Assembly (NCBI RefSeq): GCF_030056705.1
Contig: NZ_JASHIC010000011.1
Span: 124,001-188,000, forward strand
Reading direction: 5' to 3'
From: Flectobacillus longus
GTDB taxonomy: Bacteria; Bacteroidota; Bacteroidia; Cytophagales; Spirosomataceae
Length of the DNA: 64,000 bases
The stretch's first letter is position 1; each line of letters starts with the position of its first letter. Under the pieces are notes generated by a model. The model ran no database searches. It was not told the DNA's origin and saw nothing but the letters and a program-made list of their open reading frames with translations. The position numbers and the translations under genes were made by a program. This document shows, piece by piece, positions 25,659 to 34,070 of the stretch.

Positions 25659-26207
25659 ATGACAAAAGAAAAAAATCCTTGGACCAAAACCTCTTCTACC
25701 CAAGTATACGACAATCCATGGGTAAGTATTCGACACGAGGAAGTGATTAAACCTAACGGCGAACCTGGCATTTATGGGGTAGCGCATTTTAAAAACAAAG
25801 CGATTGCAATTGTTCCTGTAGATAGTGATTTAAATACTTGGCTGGTAGGACAATATCGTTATCCTTTAGAAGAATATTCTTGGGAAATTCCTATGGGTGG
25901 TGGCGCCTTGGAAGTAGAAAGTATCGAGTCTGCCAAACGAGAATTGAAAGAGGAAACAGGTATTTCTGCCGAAAGCTGGACTGAGTTAGGGCGTATTCAT
26001 ACTTCTAATTCTGTAACCGACGAAGTTGGTTATATGTATTTGGCCGAAAATCTCACCTTTGGCGAATCTGAGCCAGATGATACCGAAATTTTGAAAATTC
26101 AAAAAGTAAGTTTGTCAAAGGCAATCGAAATGGTTATGAACTCAGAAATCACTGATTCGCTGAGTATTGCCGCTTTGTTAAAAGTTGCAAGATTGAAAGG
26201 AATTTAA
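25659..26207 (+). CDS. Nudix hydrolase (ADP-ribose pyrophosphatase type)
   Basis: 182 residues from ATG 25659. The Nudix box is intact: GGGALEVESIESAKRELKEE followed by TGI (about 87-109). The preceding region (WVSIRHEEVIKPNG, VAHFKNKAIAIVPVD, GQYRYPLEEYSWEIPMGGG) is typical of the ADP-ribose/sugar-nucleotide pyrophosphatase group. It cleaves a nucleoside diphosphate linked to another moiety; ADP-ribose is most likely. A longer in-frame start at 25626 overlaps the promoter and is rejected. The next gene follows after 74 bp. Confidence 0.93.
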   Translation: MTKEKNPWTKTSSTQVYDNPWVSIRHEEVIKPNGEPGIYGVAHFKNKAIAIVPVDSDLNTWLVGQYRYPLEEYSWEIPMGGGALEVESIESAKRELKEETGISAESWTELGRIHTSNSVTDEVGYMYLAENLTFGESEPDDTEILKIQKVSLSKAIEMVMNSEITDSLSIAALLKVARLKGI

Positions 26208-26281
26208 TTAAGAAAAAACATTTTGTTTGGTAAATAATAACGCACCTTTTTTTACTGAAACAAATTTTAAGATATTCATGT

Positions 26282-26896
26282 ATGATAACAGCAGCGTTTT
26301 TTGGCTTTTTGTATGGTTTTATTCTATGCTTTACTTTTGGTCCAGCCTTTTTTAGATTGATCCAAACGAGTATAGACAATGGTTACAAAAGTGGGATGTT
26401 GATTGCCTTGGGAGTTACGGCAGCAGATGCTATTTTGATGTTTTTTGCAGTTTTTGGAACTGCTTTATTGCCCCAAATCGACAATTTTGATGTTTATCTG
26501 TCTGTAGGAGGAGCGGTGTTATTGATTGGGCTAGGGTTAATCAGTATTTTCAAACAACAACCACAATTAGTTTATCCCAAAACCAAATTTGGTACAGTTC
26601 TTTATTACTTTACCTCTGGGCTATTTCTAAATCTACTTAATCCTTCTAATTATATTGCCGTATTTGGTACATCTACTTATCTAAAAGGAGCACAACATTT
26701 TGATTTAGAACAGATTATTATCTTCTTCTGTCTGAGTCTGGTAGCAACAATGTTAGCAGAATCGCTTATTTCGTATTATGCTAATAAAATGAAAAAAGTG
26801 CTTACTCCCAAAATCATTGCTCGAATTAACCAAGTCGCTGGCTTGGTTTTTATTGGCTCTGCTATGGCTATCTTGTATAAACAGTTTATGTTTTAA
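26282..26896 (+). CDS. LysE family exporter
   Basis: 204 residues, six hydrophobic segments (1-28, 37-63, 68-87, about 110-130, 143-163, 180-200). The N-terminal FGFLYGFILCFTFGPAFFRLIQTSIDNGYKSG block and the NPSNYIAVFG segment match the LysE/RhtB family, which exports amino acids or related small solutes. It lies 2 bp upstream of the glycerate kinase gene, so the two are cotranscribed. The substrate cannot be named; the pairing with glycerate kinase may be coincidental. Confidence 0.9.
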   Translation: MITAAFFGFLYGFILCFTFGPAFFRLIQTSIDNGYKSGMLIALGVTAADAILMFFAVFGTALLPQIDNFDVYLSVGGAVLLIGLGLISIFKQQPQLVYPKTKFGTVLYYFTSGLFLNLLNPSNYIAVFGTSTYLKGAQHFDLEQIIIFFCLSLVATMLAESLISYYANKMKKVLTPKIIARINQVAGLVFIGSAMAILYKQFMF

Positions 26897-26898
26897 CC

Positions 26899-28038
26899 AT
26901 GAATATCCTCATCGCTTGTGATTCTTTCAAAGATGCTCTTTCGGCAACGGAGGTATGTATTGCTATTGCTGAAGGAATTCTTTATAATTTTCCAGAATCT
27001 CAGATAATTCAAAAGCCATTGGCTGATGGAGGTGAGGGAACACTCGAAGCATTAAAGGTGGCACTGAATGGAACTTATCAATTTGTACAAACCTTTGATG
27101 CCCTGCACCGACCTATTGATGCTAGTTATTTGTGGATAGCTGAACAAAAAATAGCTGTTGTCGAAATGGCAAAAGCTTCTGGGTTAGAATTACTCAAACC
27201 TGAGGAAAGAAATGTTATGAAGACTTCTACCTTTGGAACGGGCGTACTAATTAGACATGCACTTGATAAAGGAGCCCAAAAGATATTTTTGACCGTAGGG
27301 GGGAGTGCCACCAACGACGCAGGAATGGGAATGGCGAAAGCATTAGGCTATAAGTTCTTGAATGATAAAGGAAACGATTTGGAAGCGTCAGGCGAAAATT
27401 TAAAGAAAATAGCTTCTATCAATGCCAAGTATATAGATAAAAGAATTCATTTGACTGAATTTTATGTGGCAACAGATGTCACAAACACACTTTTTGGAAA
27501 AAATGGAGCTGCTTACATATATGCGCCACAAAAGGGTGCGAATCAAGAGGAGGTTATAGAATTAAATCATGGTCTTGAGCATATTCATCAACTTTTTAAA
27601 GATACATTTTCAATAGACACACAAGAGATAGCAGGTTCGGGCGCAGGTGGAGGAATAGGCGCAGGGGGTATTTGTTTTTTAGGAGGAAAAGTCATTTCGG
27701 CTGCCCACTGGGTTTTTGAAGCTATCGGTTTATCATCAGCGATTGAACAAACTGATATAGTTATTACAGGTGAAGGTCGTATTGATAGTCAATCTTTTCA
27801 AGGAAAAGTGCTTTCTGAAGTCTTGAAATATGCTAAAACATATCATAAACCTATCTTTGGGGTAGCTGGACAAATTCAAGAACTTGATAAGCTTTTGGAA
27901 ATTCCCGAAATGGTATATGTTAGTGCTATTCAGACTGGGCCACAATCACTGGCAGATTCGTTAAAAAACTCCAGAGAATTACTTATTCAGAAAGGAAAAG
28001 TTATCGGGAAAATGCTCAAAACGATTTATCATGGATAA
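26899..28038 (+). CDS. glxK: Glycerate kinase
   Basis: 379 residues, the length of type I glycerate kinases (GarK/GlxK). It phosphorylates D-glycerate with ATP to 2-phosphoglycerate. Marks: ACDSFKDALSA at the start, QKPLADGGEGTLEAL (about 37), TVGGSATNDAGMGMAKALG (about 134), GSGAGGGIGAGGICFLGG (about 247) and TGEGRIDSQSFQGKV (about 290). It overlaps the downstream Crp/Fnr regulator gene by 8 bp, and the LysE gene ends 2 bp upstream, giving a tight three-gene unit. No glyoxylate-pathway genes are adjacent. Confidence 0.94.
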   Translation: MNILIACDSFKDALSATEVCIAIAEGILYNFPESQIIQKPLADGGEGTLEALKVALNGTYQFVQTFDALHRPIDASYLWIAEQKIAVVEMAKASGLELLKPEERNVMKTSTFGTGVLIRHALDKGAQKIFLTVGGSATNDAGMGMAKALGYKFLNDKGNDLEASGENLKKIASINAKYIDKRIHLTEFYVATDVTNTLFGKNGAAYIYAPQKGANQEEVIELNHGLEHIHQLFKDTFSIDTQEIAGSGAGGGIGAGGICFLGGKVISAAHWVFEAIGLSSAIEQTDIVITGEGRIDSQSFQGKVLSEVLKYAKTYHKPIFGVAGQIQELDKLLEIPEMVYVSAIQTGPQSLADSLKNSRELLIQKGKVIGKMLKTIYHG

Positions 28039-28624
28039 TCCTGAAGAATCATATCGTTTGTTTGAAAGAACGGTAAATTCATTCCAGATTCTCAATCAAG
28101 AGGAATTACGAAGGTTTTATACACTTTTTAAACCAATCGGTTACAGCCGAAAATCTGTATTGACAGAGGCTGGTTCTACAGAAAAGTATTTATATTTTGT
28201 AACTGAAGGTGTCCAAAGGATTGTCTTTCAAGATGATTTAGGGTACGAAGCTACTATTTTATTTACCTATCAAGCAAATTTTGGAGGTGTTCTTGATTCA
28301 ATGCTGACAGGTCGAACTACCAAATATACTTATGAGACTCTGACCAAATCTACCTTGTTGCGTGCCAATATTTACGAGGTTCGAGATTTAGGGAAAATCT
28401 ACCCTGCGATAAATCAATTACTGTTTGAAGGTTTGTTGTATGCCTTTAGTGGTTTGCTCGAAAGATTAGTAGAAATACAATGTTATTCAGCAGAAGAAAA
28501 ATTTAGAATTTTATTGAAAAGAAGTCCCCATATTCTTCAAATCGTTCCTCATAAGTATTTGGCAAATTACATTGGAATCGACGCAACCAATTTTAGCAAG
28601 CTCATTAATTCTATTAAATTATAA
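28031..28624 (+). CDS. Crp/Fnr family transcriptional regulator
   Basis: 197 residues. The N-terminal two-thirds is a cyclic-nucleotide-binding-like beta barrel (FKPIGYSRKSVLTEAGSTEKYLYFVTEGVQRIVF). The C-terminus carries a short winged helix region ending HKYLANYIGIDATNFSKLINSIKL. It resembles the small Bacteroidota Crp subfamily whose DNA-binding part is minimal; the residues that bind cAMP in E. coli Crp are not obvious. It overlaps glycerate kinase by 8 bp and may control its own operon (inference). Confidence 0.88.
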   Translation: MDNPEESYRLFERTVNSFQILNQEELRRFYTLFKPIGYSRKSVLTEAGSTEKYLYFVTEGVQRIVFQDDLGYEATILFTYQANFGGVLDSMLTGRTTKYTYETLTKSTLLRANIYEVRDLGKIYPAINQLLFEGLLYAFSGLLERLVEIQCYSAEEKFRILLKRSPHILQIVPHKYLANYIGIDATNFSKLINSIKL

Positions 28625-28695
28625 ATCTTAGAAAATACCAAGATTTTAAAATTATGGCTCATTTACCTTTGTATTGAAATCAACTATTTTAAATC

Positions 28696-29259
28696 ATGGG
28701 ATTAACCTATTTTGATACAAAAGAAGAACTTCTCCATTTTTTATTACAACTCACAGAAAAACAATTGGATAAGGTTGTAGAATGGCGATATACAGCCGAT
28801 GCAATAACATTATTACAAGCTAGCCATACAGCAGGGTGGAGTGTCGCCCAATGTTTGGCACATCTAAATGCTTACAGTGACTATTATCTGCGAAGCTTTC
28901 AAGAAGGGATGTCAACTAATGAGAAATTCTTGCAGAATCATTCCATCAAATCGACATGGTTGGGGAAATTGGCAATCAAAAGTATGCACCCTGAAACAGG
29001 AAAAAGCAAGTTTAAAGCAATGAAAGGCTATATTCCTGACTCTGAGCTTCCTGCACTTGATGTATTAGATAGGTTTATAACTCATCAAAAGAGTTTACTG
29101 GAAATTCTTAGGCTTGCCAAAGATTATCAACTCAATCAGATTAAAATCCCTATCTCAATTGCAAAATTTTTGTCCTTGAGATTAGGTGATGCGCTTTATT
29201 TTTTAATAATCCATCAGGAAAGACATATACTTCAAGCAGAAAGAAATTTGAGGAAATAA
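28696..29259 (+). CDS. DinB family protein
   Basis: 187 residues in the DinB/YfiT four-helix fold: an N-terminal helix (TKEELLHFLLQLTEKQLDKVV), GWSVAQCLAHLNAYSDYY with the first His ligand, and a C-terminal FLIIHQERHILQAERNL with two His. These three His positions bind a divalent metal in the family. Members are metal-dependent thiol transferases or DNA-damage-induced proteins; the substrate is unknown. A -7 box TACCTTTG (28664-28671) lies 24 bp upstream. It shares a terminator with the convergent GH3-like gene. Confidence 0.88.
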   Translation: MGLTYFDTKEELLHFLLQLTEKQLDKVVEWRYTADAITLLQASHTAGWSVAQCLAHLNAYSDYYLRSFQEGMSTNEKFLQNHSIKSTWLGKLAIKSMHPETGKSKFKAMKGYIPDSELPALDVLDRFITHQKSLLEILRLAKDYQLNQIKIPISIAKFLSLRLGDALYFLIIHQERHILQAERNLRK

Positions 29260-29305
29260 ACTTTTTCCATTAAGGTTGCGACTTAGAACCTATTTACTAT
29301 TAACC

Positions 29306-29345
29306 AAAAAAGGCATTCGAAAAACTCATTCCGAATGCCTTTTTT
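29306..29345. terminator. Bidirectional terminator
   Basis: A 14-bp perfect stem (aaaaaaggcattcg and its complement) with a 12-nt loop between convergent genes. Confidence 0.9.
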
Positions 29346-29417
29346 GATACTATATTCCCCAATAACATATCTCTAGATGCAAAGCATTGCATCTCTACTG
29401 ATGTAGATTTACGCTAT

Positions 29418-30959
29418 TTATTTTGATAAGAAATTTTCCCAATCTTCAATTTGTTCTTTTTTCTTAATAACTCTTGGGAATTTATTTTGACCACCAGTTT
29501 TTCCTTTTGAAGCTAAGAAATCATAGAAAGTTTTGGTAGGAAGTACATGAACTTTCATTTCACGGAGTGCATGTTTTCTTTCAACCGGATAATCATCATT
29601 AATTTCGCAAAGTGTTTTATCGATAAACTGCTCCAATGCTGCTTCTTCGATTTTATCGTCAGTGCCAACATACCAGTGGTGGGCAAAGGTTGTTTCTGCT
29701 TTTTTGCCCACAACGGTAAACTCTCTAATATCAATGTTGAAGTGTTTAGAAGCCAATTCAATAGCTTTATTCATATTATCAACAGAAAGGTGTTCGCCAC
29801 AAAGACTTAAAAAATGCTTAGTTCGACCTGTAATGACAATTTCTGCATTTTTCTTATTGGTAAACTTAATAGTATCTCCAATCAAATATCGCCAAGTTCC
29901 CGAAACAGTCGAAATAAGCAAGGCATATTCTTTTCCCTCTTCTACCTCGTCAATCATCAAAGTTTCGGGACGCTCTACCATAGTACCATCCGAATCAAAG
30001 TTGTTCTCGTTGAAAGGAACAAATTCAAAGAAAATACCATTATTAAGCACCAAACGCATATCGCTATTAGGATGTGTTTGGTAAGCCAAAAAGCCTTCCG
30101 ATGCCAAATAGGTCTCGATATAAGTAATAGGGCGACCAAGTAGTTTTTCAAAACCTTGTTTGTATGGCTCAAAACTTACTCCACCATGACAGAATATCTC
30201 CAAATTTGGCCAAATATCATGGATATTGTTGACACCATATTCTTTAATAATTTTTTCCATCAATAGCTGAATCCACGCAGGAACACCTACGATAAAGCCA
30301 ATATCCCAATTTTTAGCTTGCTTGGTAATTTTATCTAGTTTTTCACTCCAGTCGCGAGTAGCAGCTATTTTTTTGCCAGGCTTATAAAATCTTTCAAACC
30401 AAAAAGGAATTTTTCCAGCAGTGATACCACTTAAATCGCCTTCATAGTGTGTGCCCATTTGTTGTAACTCGGTACTACCACCTAGCATCAAATAGCCCTT
30501 TTCATAAAGCTGAGGAGGCAAATTTTTGTAGGCACCTAGCGACAGAATCTGACGAATAGACGTTCTGTGAATAGCCTTTACCATATCCTTAGTCACAGGA
30601 ATATGTTTGGAGGCAGCCTCTGAAGTACCTGAACTTAATGCAAAATACTTTACACGACCTGGCCATGCGACGTTTTTTTCGCCTTCGTGTGCTTTGTACC
30701 ACCATTCAGCATACATTTTGTTGTAGTCGTAAACGGGTACCTGATTTTTAAATTTGGTATAATATTCTTTATCATCCGAAAACAAAGCTGCATTCATGAT
30801 GTCTTCAAAATTGAATTTGTCACCAAATTGTGTAAATCGTGCTTTATTCAACAACTTAATCAGTGTCTTTTTCTGTAGTTTGGCATGATTCGTTTTTTTA
30901 CGCTGAATCACTGTTGTCAAACCAATTCCTTTCTTTAGTAGATTACCGACTATTGCCAT
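29418..30959 (-). CDS. GH3 (auxin-responsive) family acyl-acid amido synthetase-like protein
   Basis: 513 residues that fit the GH3 superfamily of adenylating enzymes (ANL-related). Visible segments: FALSSGTSEAASKHIPVT (ATP-binding Ser/Thr loop, about 107), YLMLGGSTELQ (about 154), VGVPAWIQLLMEKI (about 225), YIETYLASEGFLAYQ (about 275), LLISTVSGTWRYLIGDTIKF (about 345), ITGRTKHFLSLCGEHLS (about 372). Plant GH3s join auxin or jasmonate to amino acids; bacterial homologues are common in Bacteroidota but mostly uncharacterised. It is monocistronic, with no neighbours hinting at a substrate. The start agrees with the family N-terminus. Confidence 0.88.
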   Translation of the reverse strand: MAIVGNLLKKGIGLTTVIQRKKTNHAKLQKKTLIKLLNKARFTQFGDKFNFEDIMNAALFSDDKEYYTKFKNQVPVYDYNKMYAEWWYKAHEGEKNVAWPGRVKYFALSSGTSEAASKHIPVTKDMVKAIHRTSIRQILSLGAYKNLPPQLYEKGYLMLGGSTELQQMGTHYEGDLSGITAGKIPFWFERFYKPGKKIAATRDWSEKLDKITKQAKNWDIGFIVGVPAWIQLLMEKIIKEYGVNNIHDIWPNLEIFCHGGVSFEPYKQGFEKLLGRPITYIETYLASEGFLAYQTHPNSDMRLVLNNGIFFEFVPFNENNFDSDGTMVERPETLMIDEVEEGKEYALLISTVSGTWRYLIGDTIKFTNKKNAEIVITGRTKHFLSLCGEHLSVDNMNKAIELASKHFNIDIREFTVVGKKAETTFAHHWYVGTDDKIEEAALEQFIDKTLCEINDDYPVERKHALREMKVHVLPTKTFYDFLASKGKTGGQNKFPRVIKKKEQIEDWENFLSK

Positions 30960-31125
30960 ATTTTTGATATTTTGAAAGAGAAAAGTACATTGTGATTTTA
31001 ATGTTGTATTTACAAAGCTACATTGCTACTTAATCTCTGAATTGTATTTAATGAATTTCAAAGTTATTGTTAAATTTTGAGGTTAAAATAATGCAAATGT
31101 TAAATTCTCAACTGAGCTTTAGCAT

Positions 31126-31902
31126 TTATTCACCCAATTTAATAGATTTTAAAATGTCAATCGCTTTATAATCAGTTAAATCGAATTGAACAGGCACTAT
31201 CGCAATATAGTTTTCTTTTAAAGCATCTTCGTCGGTATTTCCGCCTTTATCATCATTTTGTAAGTAACCATCCATCCAATAATAGGCTCGACCATAAGGA
31301 TCTTTTCTCTCTTCGAAGGTTTCACGAAAAAGGGCATCTGTTTGACGGCATATTTTAATTCCTTTGATAGCCTCTTCTGACTTTGCAGGAATGTTTACAT
31401 TCAATGCCACTCCATGCGGAAGACCATTTTGTAAGATTGTTTGAGCAATTTGTTTGATGTAGGGCTCTCCATGACTAAACTCGATATCTGCCCCAAATTC
31501 GCATAAAGAAAAACCAATTGCAGGAATACCCTCAATTGCGGCTTCGATAGCTGCCGACATCGTTCCACTATAAATTACTGCAATAGACGAATTGGAGCCA
31601 TGATTAATGCCACTTACGACTAAATCAATTTTACGTCCTTTTAAAATATAATGCTTCCCGAATTTTACACAGTCTGCTGGTGTACCACTACACTTATATG
31701 CTTTTACATCGGGTAAAAAATTATGTACTTCGCTCACACGTAAAGGACGATCAAGCGTGATTGCATGTCCCATACCTGATTGGTGTGAGTCAGGCGCTAC
31801 CACTACTACTTCTCCCAATTGTGACATGATGGTGGCTAATGTTTTGATTCCTTTAGAAGCAATAGAGTCGTCGTTTGAAATGAGAATTAAAGGCTTTTGC
31901 AT
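31126..31902 (-). CDS. surE: 5'/3'-nucleotidase SurE
   Basis: Removes phosphate from nucleoside monophosphates in the cytosol, often under stress. 258 residues, the family length. The N-terminal LISNDDSIASKGIKTLA carries the metal Asp pair, VVAPDSHQSGMGHAITLD follows at about 35, CSGTPADCVKFG at about 70, and DLVVSGINHGSNSSIAVIYSGT at about 93, all SurE marks. The gene is alone, with a 580-bp gap upstream. Confidence 0.95.
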   Translation of the reverse strand: MQKPLILISNDDSIASKGIKTLATIMSQLGEVVVVAPDSHQSGMGHAITLDRPLRVSEVHNFLPDVKAYKCSGTPADCVKFGKHYILKGRKIDLVVSGINHGSNSSIAVIYSGTMSAAIEAAIEGIPAIGFSLCEFGADIEFSHGEPYIKQIAQTILQNGLPHGVALNVNIPAKSEEAIKGIKICRQTDALFRETFEERKDPYGRAYYWMDGYLQNDDKGGNTDEDALKENYIAIVPVQFDLTDYKAIDILKSIKLGE

Positions 31903-32481
31903 TGCAAAGTTGATTTTAGGGATTGTCTTAGTTTGTATTTAATTTGATCAGCAATAGGCTCTATGCTTTATGCAGTAGGCTAAAAGTTAAAAGTATTTAT
32001 CATGAAATAATAGAAGCTTTTTTGCTTACAGCCTAGAGCTGATTAACGCAATTTTATTTTGCACTAATACTTGAGTGAGAAGCCCTTATTAGTAAATAGC
32101 ATAATCGTTATTTGTGGATGCCAACAAGCAAAAGTTTATAATCAAAGCGTGCCACGGATTTAATTTTTCCTACTCCTTAAAGTAACAGAAAAGGTAAATT
32201 AATTCAATAGATATGTTAAACTTTGACAGAATCTGAAAGATTATGAGTGAAATCAAAAAACTGATATACGATTAACTCATAACTTATTTTTACTTACTGA
32301 AAGGCTAATCACAAATAACGTTTTCTCCCACAAGAAAAATGATTACATTTGAAAAACAATGAACAAAAACAACCTCAAATTTTGAATTTATTTAGAAGCT
32401 TATTTCTAAAACGTCCACTGATTTTGACCCAAAGATAATAGGCTTTTAGAGATTAAATTTAGTTTTGAGCTCAATAATACC
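31903..32481. other. Intergenic stretch between surE and the acyltransferase gene
   Basis: About 580 bp without a gene. It contains an inverted repeat (cgttatttgtg 32106-32116 and its complement 32310-32320), about 200 bp apart, with similar flanks, possibly the ends of a small decayed element. Otherwise AT-rich and featureless to my reading. Confidence 0.4.
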
Positions 32482-33054
32482 ATGTTGAAAATTATTGGTA
32501 AACTGATTTTACAGCTAAGTGGCTGGAAGATTGTAGATAAGACTCCCTTAGGAATTAAGAAATATCCCAAAGCAGTAATTATTGCTGTGCCACACACCTC
32601 CAATTGGGATTATCCGTATGCTATGGCTACCCTTTATGCCATGGGATGTAAGATTCGCTATCTGGCAAAGGATTCACTTTTTAAATTCCCTCTTGGCATT
32701 ATAATTCGTGGCTTGGGAGGAATCCCTGTTAATCGCTCTCAAAAGAATAATTTGGTGCAGATGATGACAGATTTACTCATAAATGCGCCTGAGATGCAAT
32801 TGTTAGTTCCTGCCGAAGGTACACGCTCCTTTACAAGCGAATGGAAATCTGGTTTTTATCATATCGCCAAAAATGCTGGCGTTCCGATAGTCCTTGGTTT
32901 TTTGGATTTTGGAAAAAAAGAAGCAGGTTTTTTAGGTGTATTCCAGCCTTCAGGAAATTATGAGGAGGATTTACCTAAAATTCAATCATTTTATAAAAAT
33001 ATTACCCCCAAACACCCAGAATACTTTTCATTAAAAGATGCAAAATTTGATTAA
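32482..33054 (+). CDS. 1-acyl-glycerol-3-phosphate acyltransferase-like protein (PlsC family)
   Basis: 190 residues, short for the family. The catalytic HX4D motif is HTSNWD (His38, Asp43) and the substrate-binding PAEGTRS block is at 110-116, replacing the usual FPEGTRS. It probably acylates a lysophospholipid or related lipid at the inner membrane face; the specific substrate is not clear. The last 17 bp overlap the GNAT gene, indicating translational coupling. Confidence 0.88.
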   Translation: MLKIIGKLILQLSGWKIVDKTPLGIKKYPKAVIIAVPHTSNWDYPYAMATLYAMGCKIRYLAKDSLFKFPLGIIIRGLGGIPVNRSQKNNLVQMMTDLLINAPEMQLLVPAEGTRSFTSEWKSGFYHIAKNAGVPIVLGFLDFGKKEAGFLGVFQPSGNYEEDLPKIQSFYKNITPKHPEYFSLKDAKFD

Positions 33055-33532
33055 GTTAAGAGAAGCAACAACTGAGGATATACCTTTGATTCAAACCATC
33101 GCCGAACAAACTTGGCGACCAACTTATGGACATATCTTGACTGAAGAGCAAACGCTGTTTATGTTAGACATGATGTATTCTTCAGAATCCTTGACCCGAC
33201 AATTTGAAACAAATACCTTTGTTTTTGCTTACGAAGGTGATACTCCACTCGGATTTGCAGGCTTCGAACGTAAGGATGATGAAGTAATGAAACTTCATAA
33301 ACTGTATATGCTCCCCACTGCCCAAGGTAAAGGCATTGGAAAATTATTGATTCAGGAAGTGGCAAAATATGCTAAGCAACTAGGATTGAAATTTGTTCAT
33401 TTAAACGTTAATCGCAATAATAAAGCGATTGGTTTTTATGAGAAACAAGGTTTTAAAATCATTAAAGAGGAGGATATTAATATCGGTAATGATTATTGGA
33501 TGAATGACTACGTGATGCAATTAGAAGTGTAG
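33038..33532 (+). CDS. GNAT family N-acetyltransferase
   Basis: 164 residues. Acetyl-CoA-binding motif A is MLPTAQGKGIGKLLIQEV (about 91-108), preceded by VMKLHKLYM and followed by VHLNVNRNNKAIGFYEKQGFK (motif B). It transfers an acetyl group to an unidentified amine. It begins inside the acyltransferase gene (17-bp overlap), and a short secreted-protein gene follows 90 bp downstream. Confidence 0.92.
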   Translation: MQNLIKLREATTEDIPLIQTIAEQTWRPTYGHILTEEQTLFMLDMMYSSESLTRQFETNTFVFAYEGDTPLGFAGFERKDDEVMKLHKLYMLPTAQGKGIGKLLIQEVAKYAKQLGLKFVHLNVNRNNKAIGFYEKQGFKIIKEEDINIGNDYWMNDYVMQLEV

Positions 33533-33621
33533 TGTTGATTATGAGGAAAAAGAGATTAAACTTTTGTATGTTCAGTTTGGTCAAAAGGAAAAATTTCGAA
33601 ACCTTTAATTCTCAGTCAATC

Positions 33622-33939
33622 ATGAAAAAAATCCTTGTTTTAAGTGTTACACTATTAGTTGGTGCAATTTCAGTAAAAGCTCAAACTAGCCAAGAAACTA
33701 CAAAAGAAAGAAAGCGCGAAAGGGTAGAGGCTAGACTTGCCAATTTGACACCTGAACAGAAAGCCAAGTTAGAAGAAAAAGCCGCCGCTCGAAAAGCCAA
33801 GATGGATTCATTGTCTCCAGAAGAAAAAGCAGCTTTAAAAGGAAAGCGTAAAGAGCTTGTAGAAAAATGGAGAAGCTTAAGTCCAGAAGAACGAAAAGCA
33901 CTCAAAGCAGAATGGAAGGCTAAAAAAGCGGGAAATTAG
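33622..33939 (+). CDS. Small secreted Lys/Glu-rich protein
   Basis: 105 residues from ATG 33622, which gives a clean signal peptide (MKKILVLSVTLLVGAISVKA, then QTS). The mature part is highly charged and helical, with two to three repeats of a L(T/S)PEE/QK pattern (LTPEQKAKLEEKA, LSPEEKAALKGKR, LSPEERKALKAEW), reminiscent of Spy/CpxP-type LTxxQ periplasmic helices but without their other marks. A longer in-frame start at 33532 would hide the signal peptide. Function unknown. Confidence 0.75.
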   Translation: MKKILVLSVTLLVGAISVKAQTSQETTKERKRERVEARLANLTPEQKAKLEEKAAARKAKMDSLSPEEKAALKGKRKELVEKWRSLSPEERKALKAEWKAKKAGN

Positions 33940-33985
33940 GAAATAAGACAAGTTCTGAGTTTTGGATATTGTTTTAAGGTATTTT

Positions 33986-34023
33986 TATGAATAGGATGAG
34001 ACTTAAGTCGCATCCTATTCATA
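33986..34023. terminator. Stem-loop between convergent genes
   Basis: A 13-bp perfect stem (tatgaataggatg and its complement) with a 12-nt loop. T-runs are weak on both sides. Confidence 0.6.
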
Positions 34024-34070
34024 AATGAGGTAATTACAAAATTACTCAACCTCTAATCACTCACTCCTAA

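Noticed and set aside
29662-30084. 140-codon plus-strand frame
   Set aside because: Antisense to the GH3-like gene.
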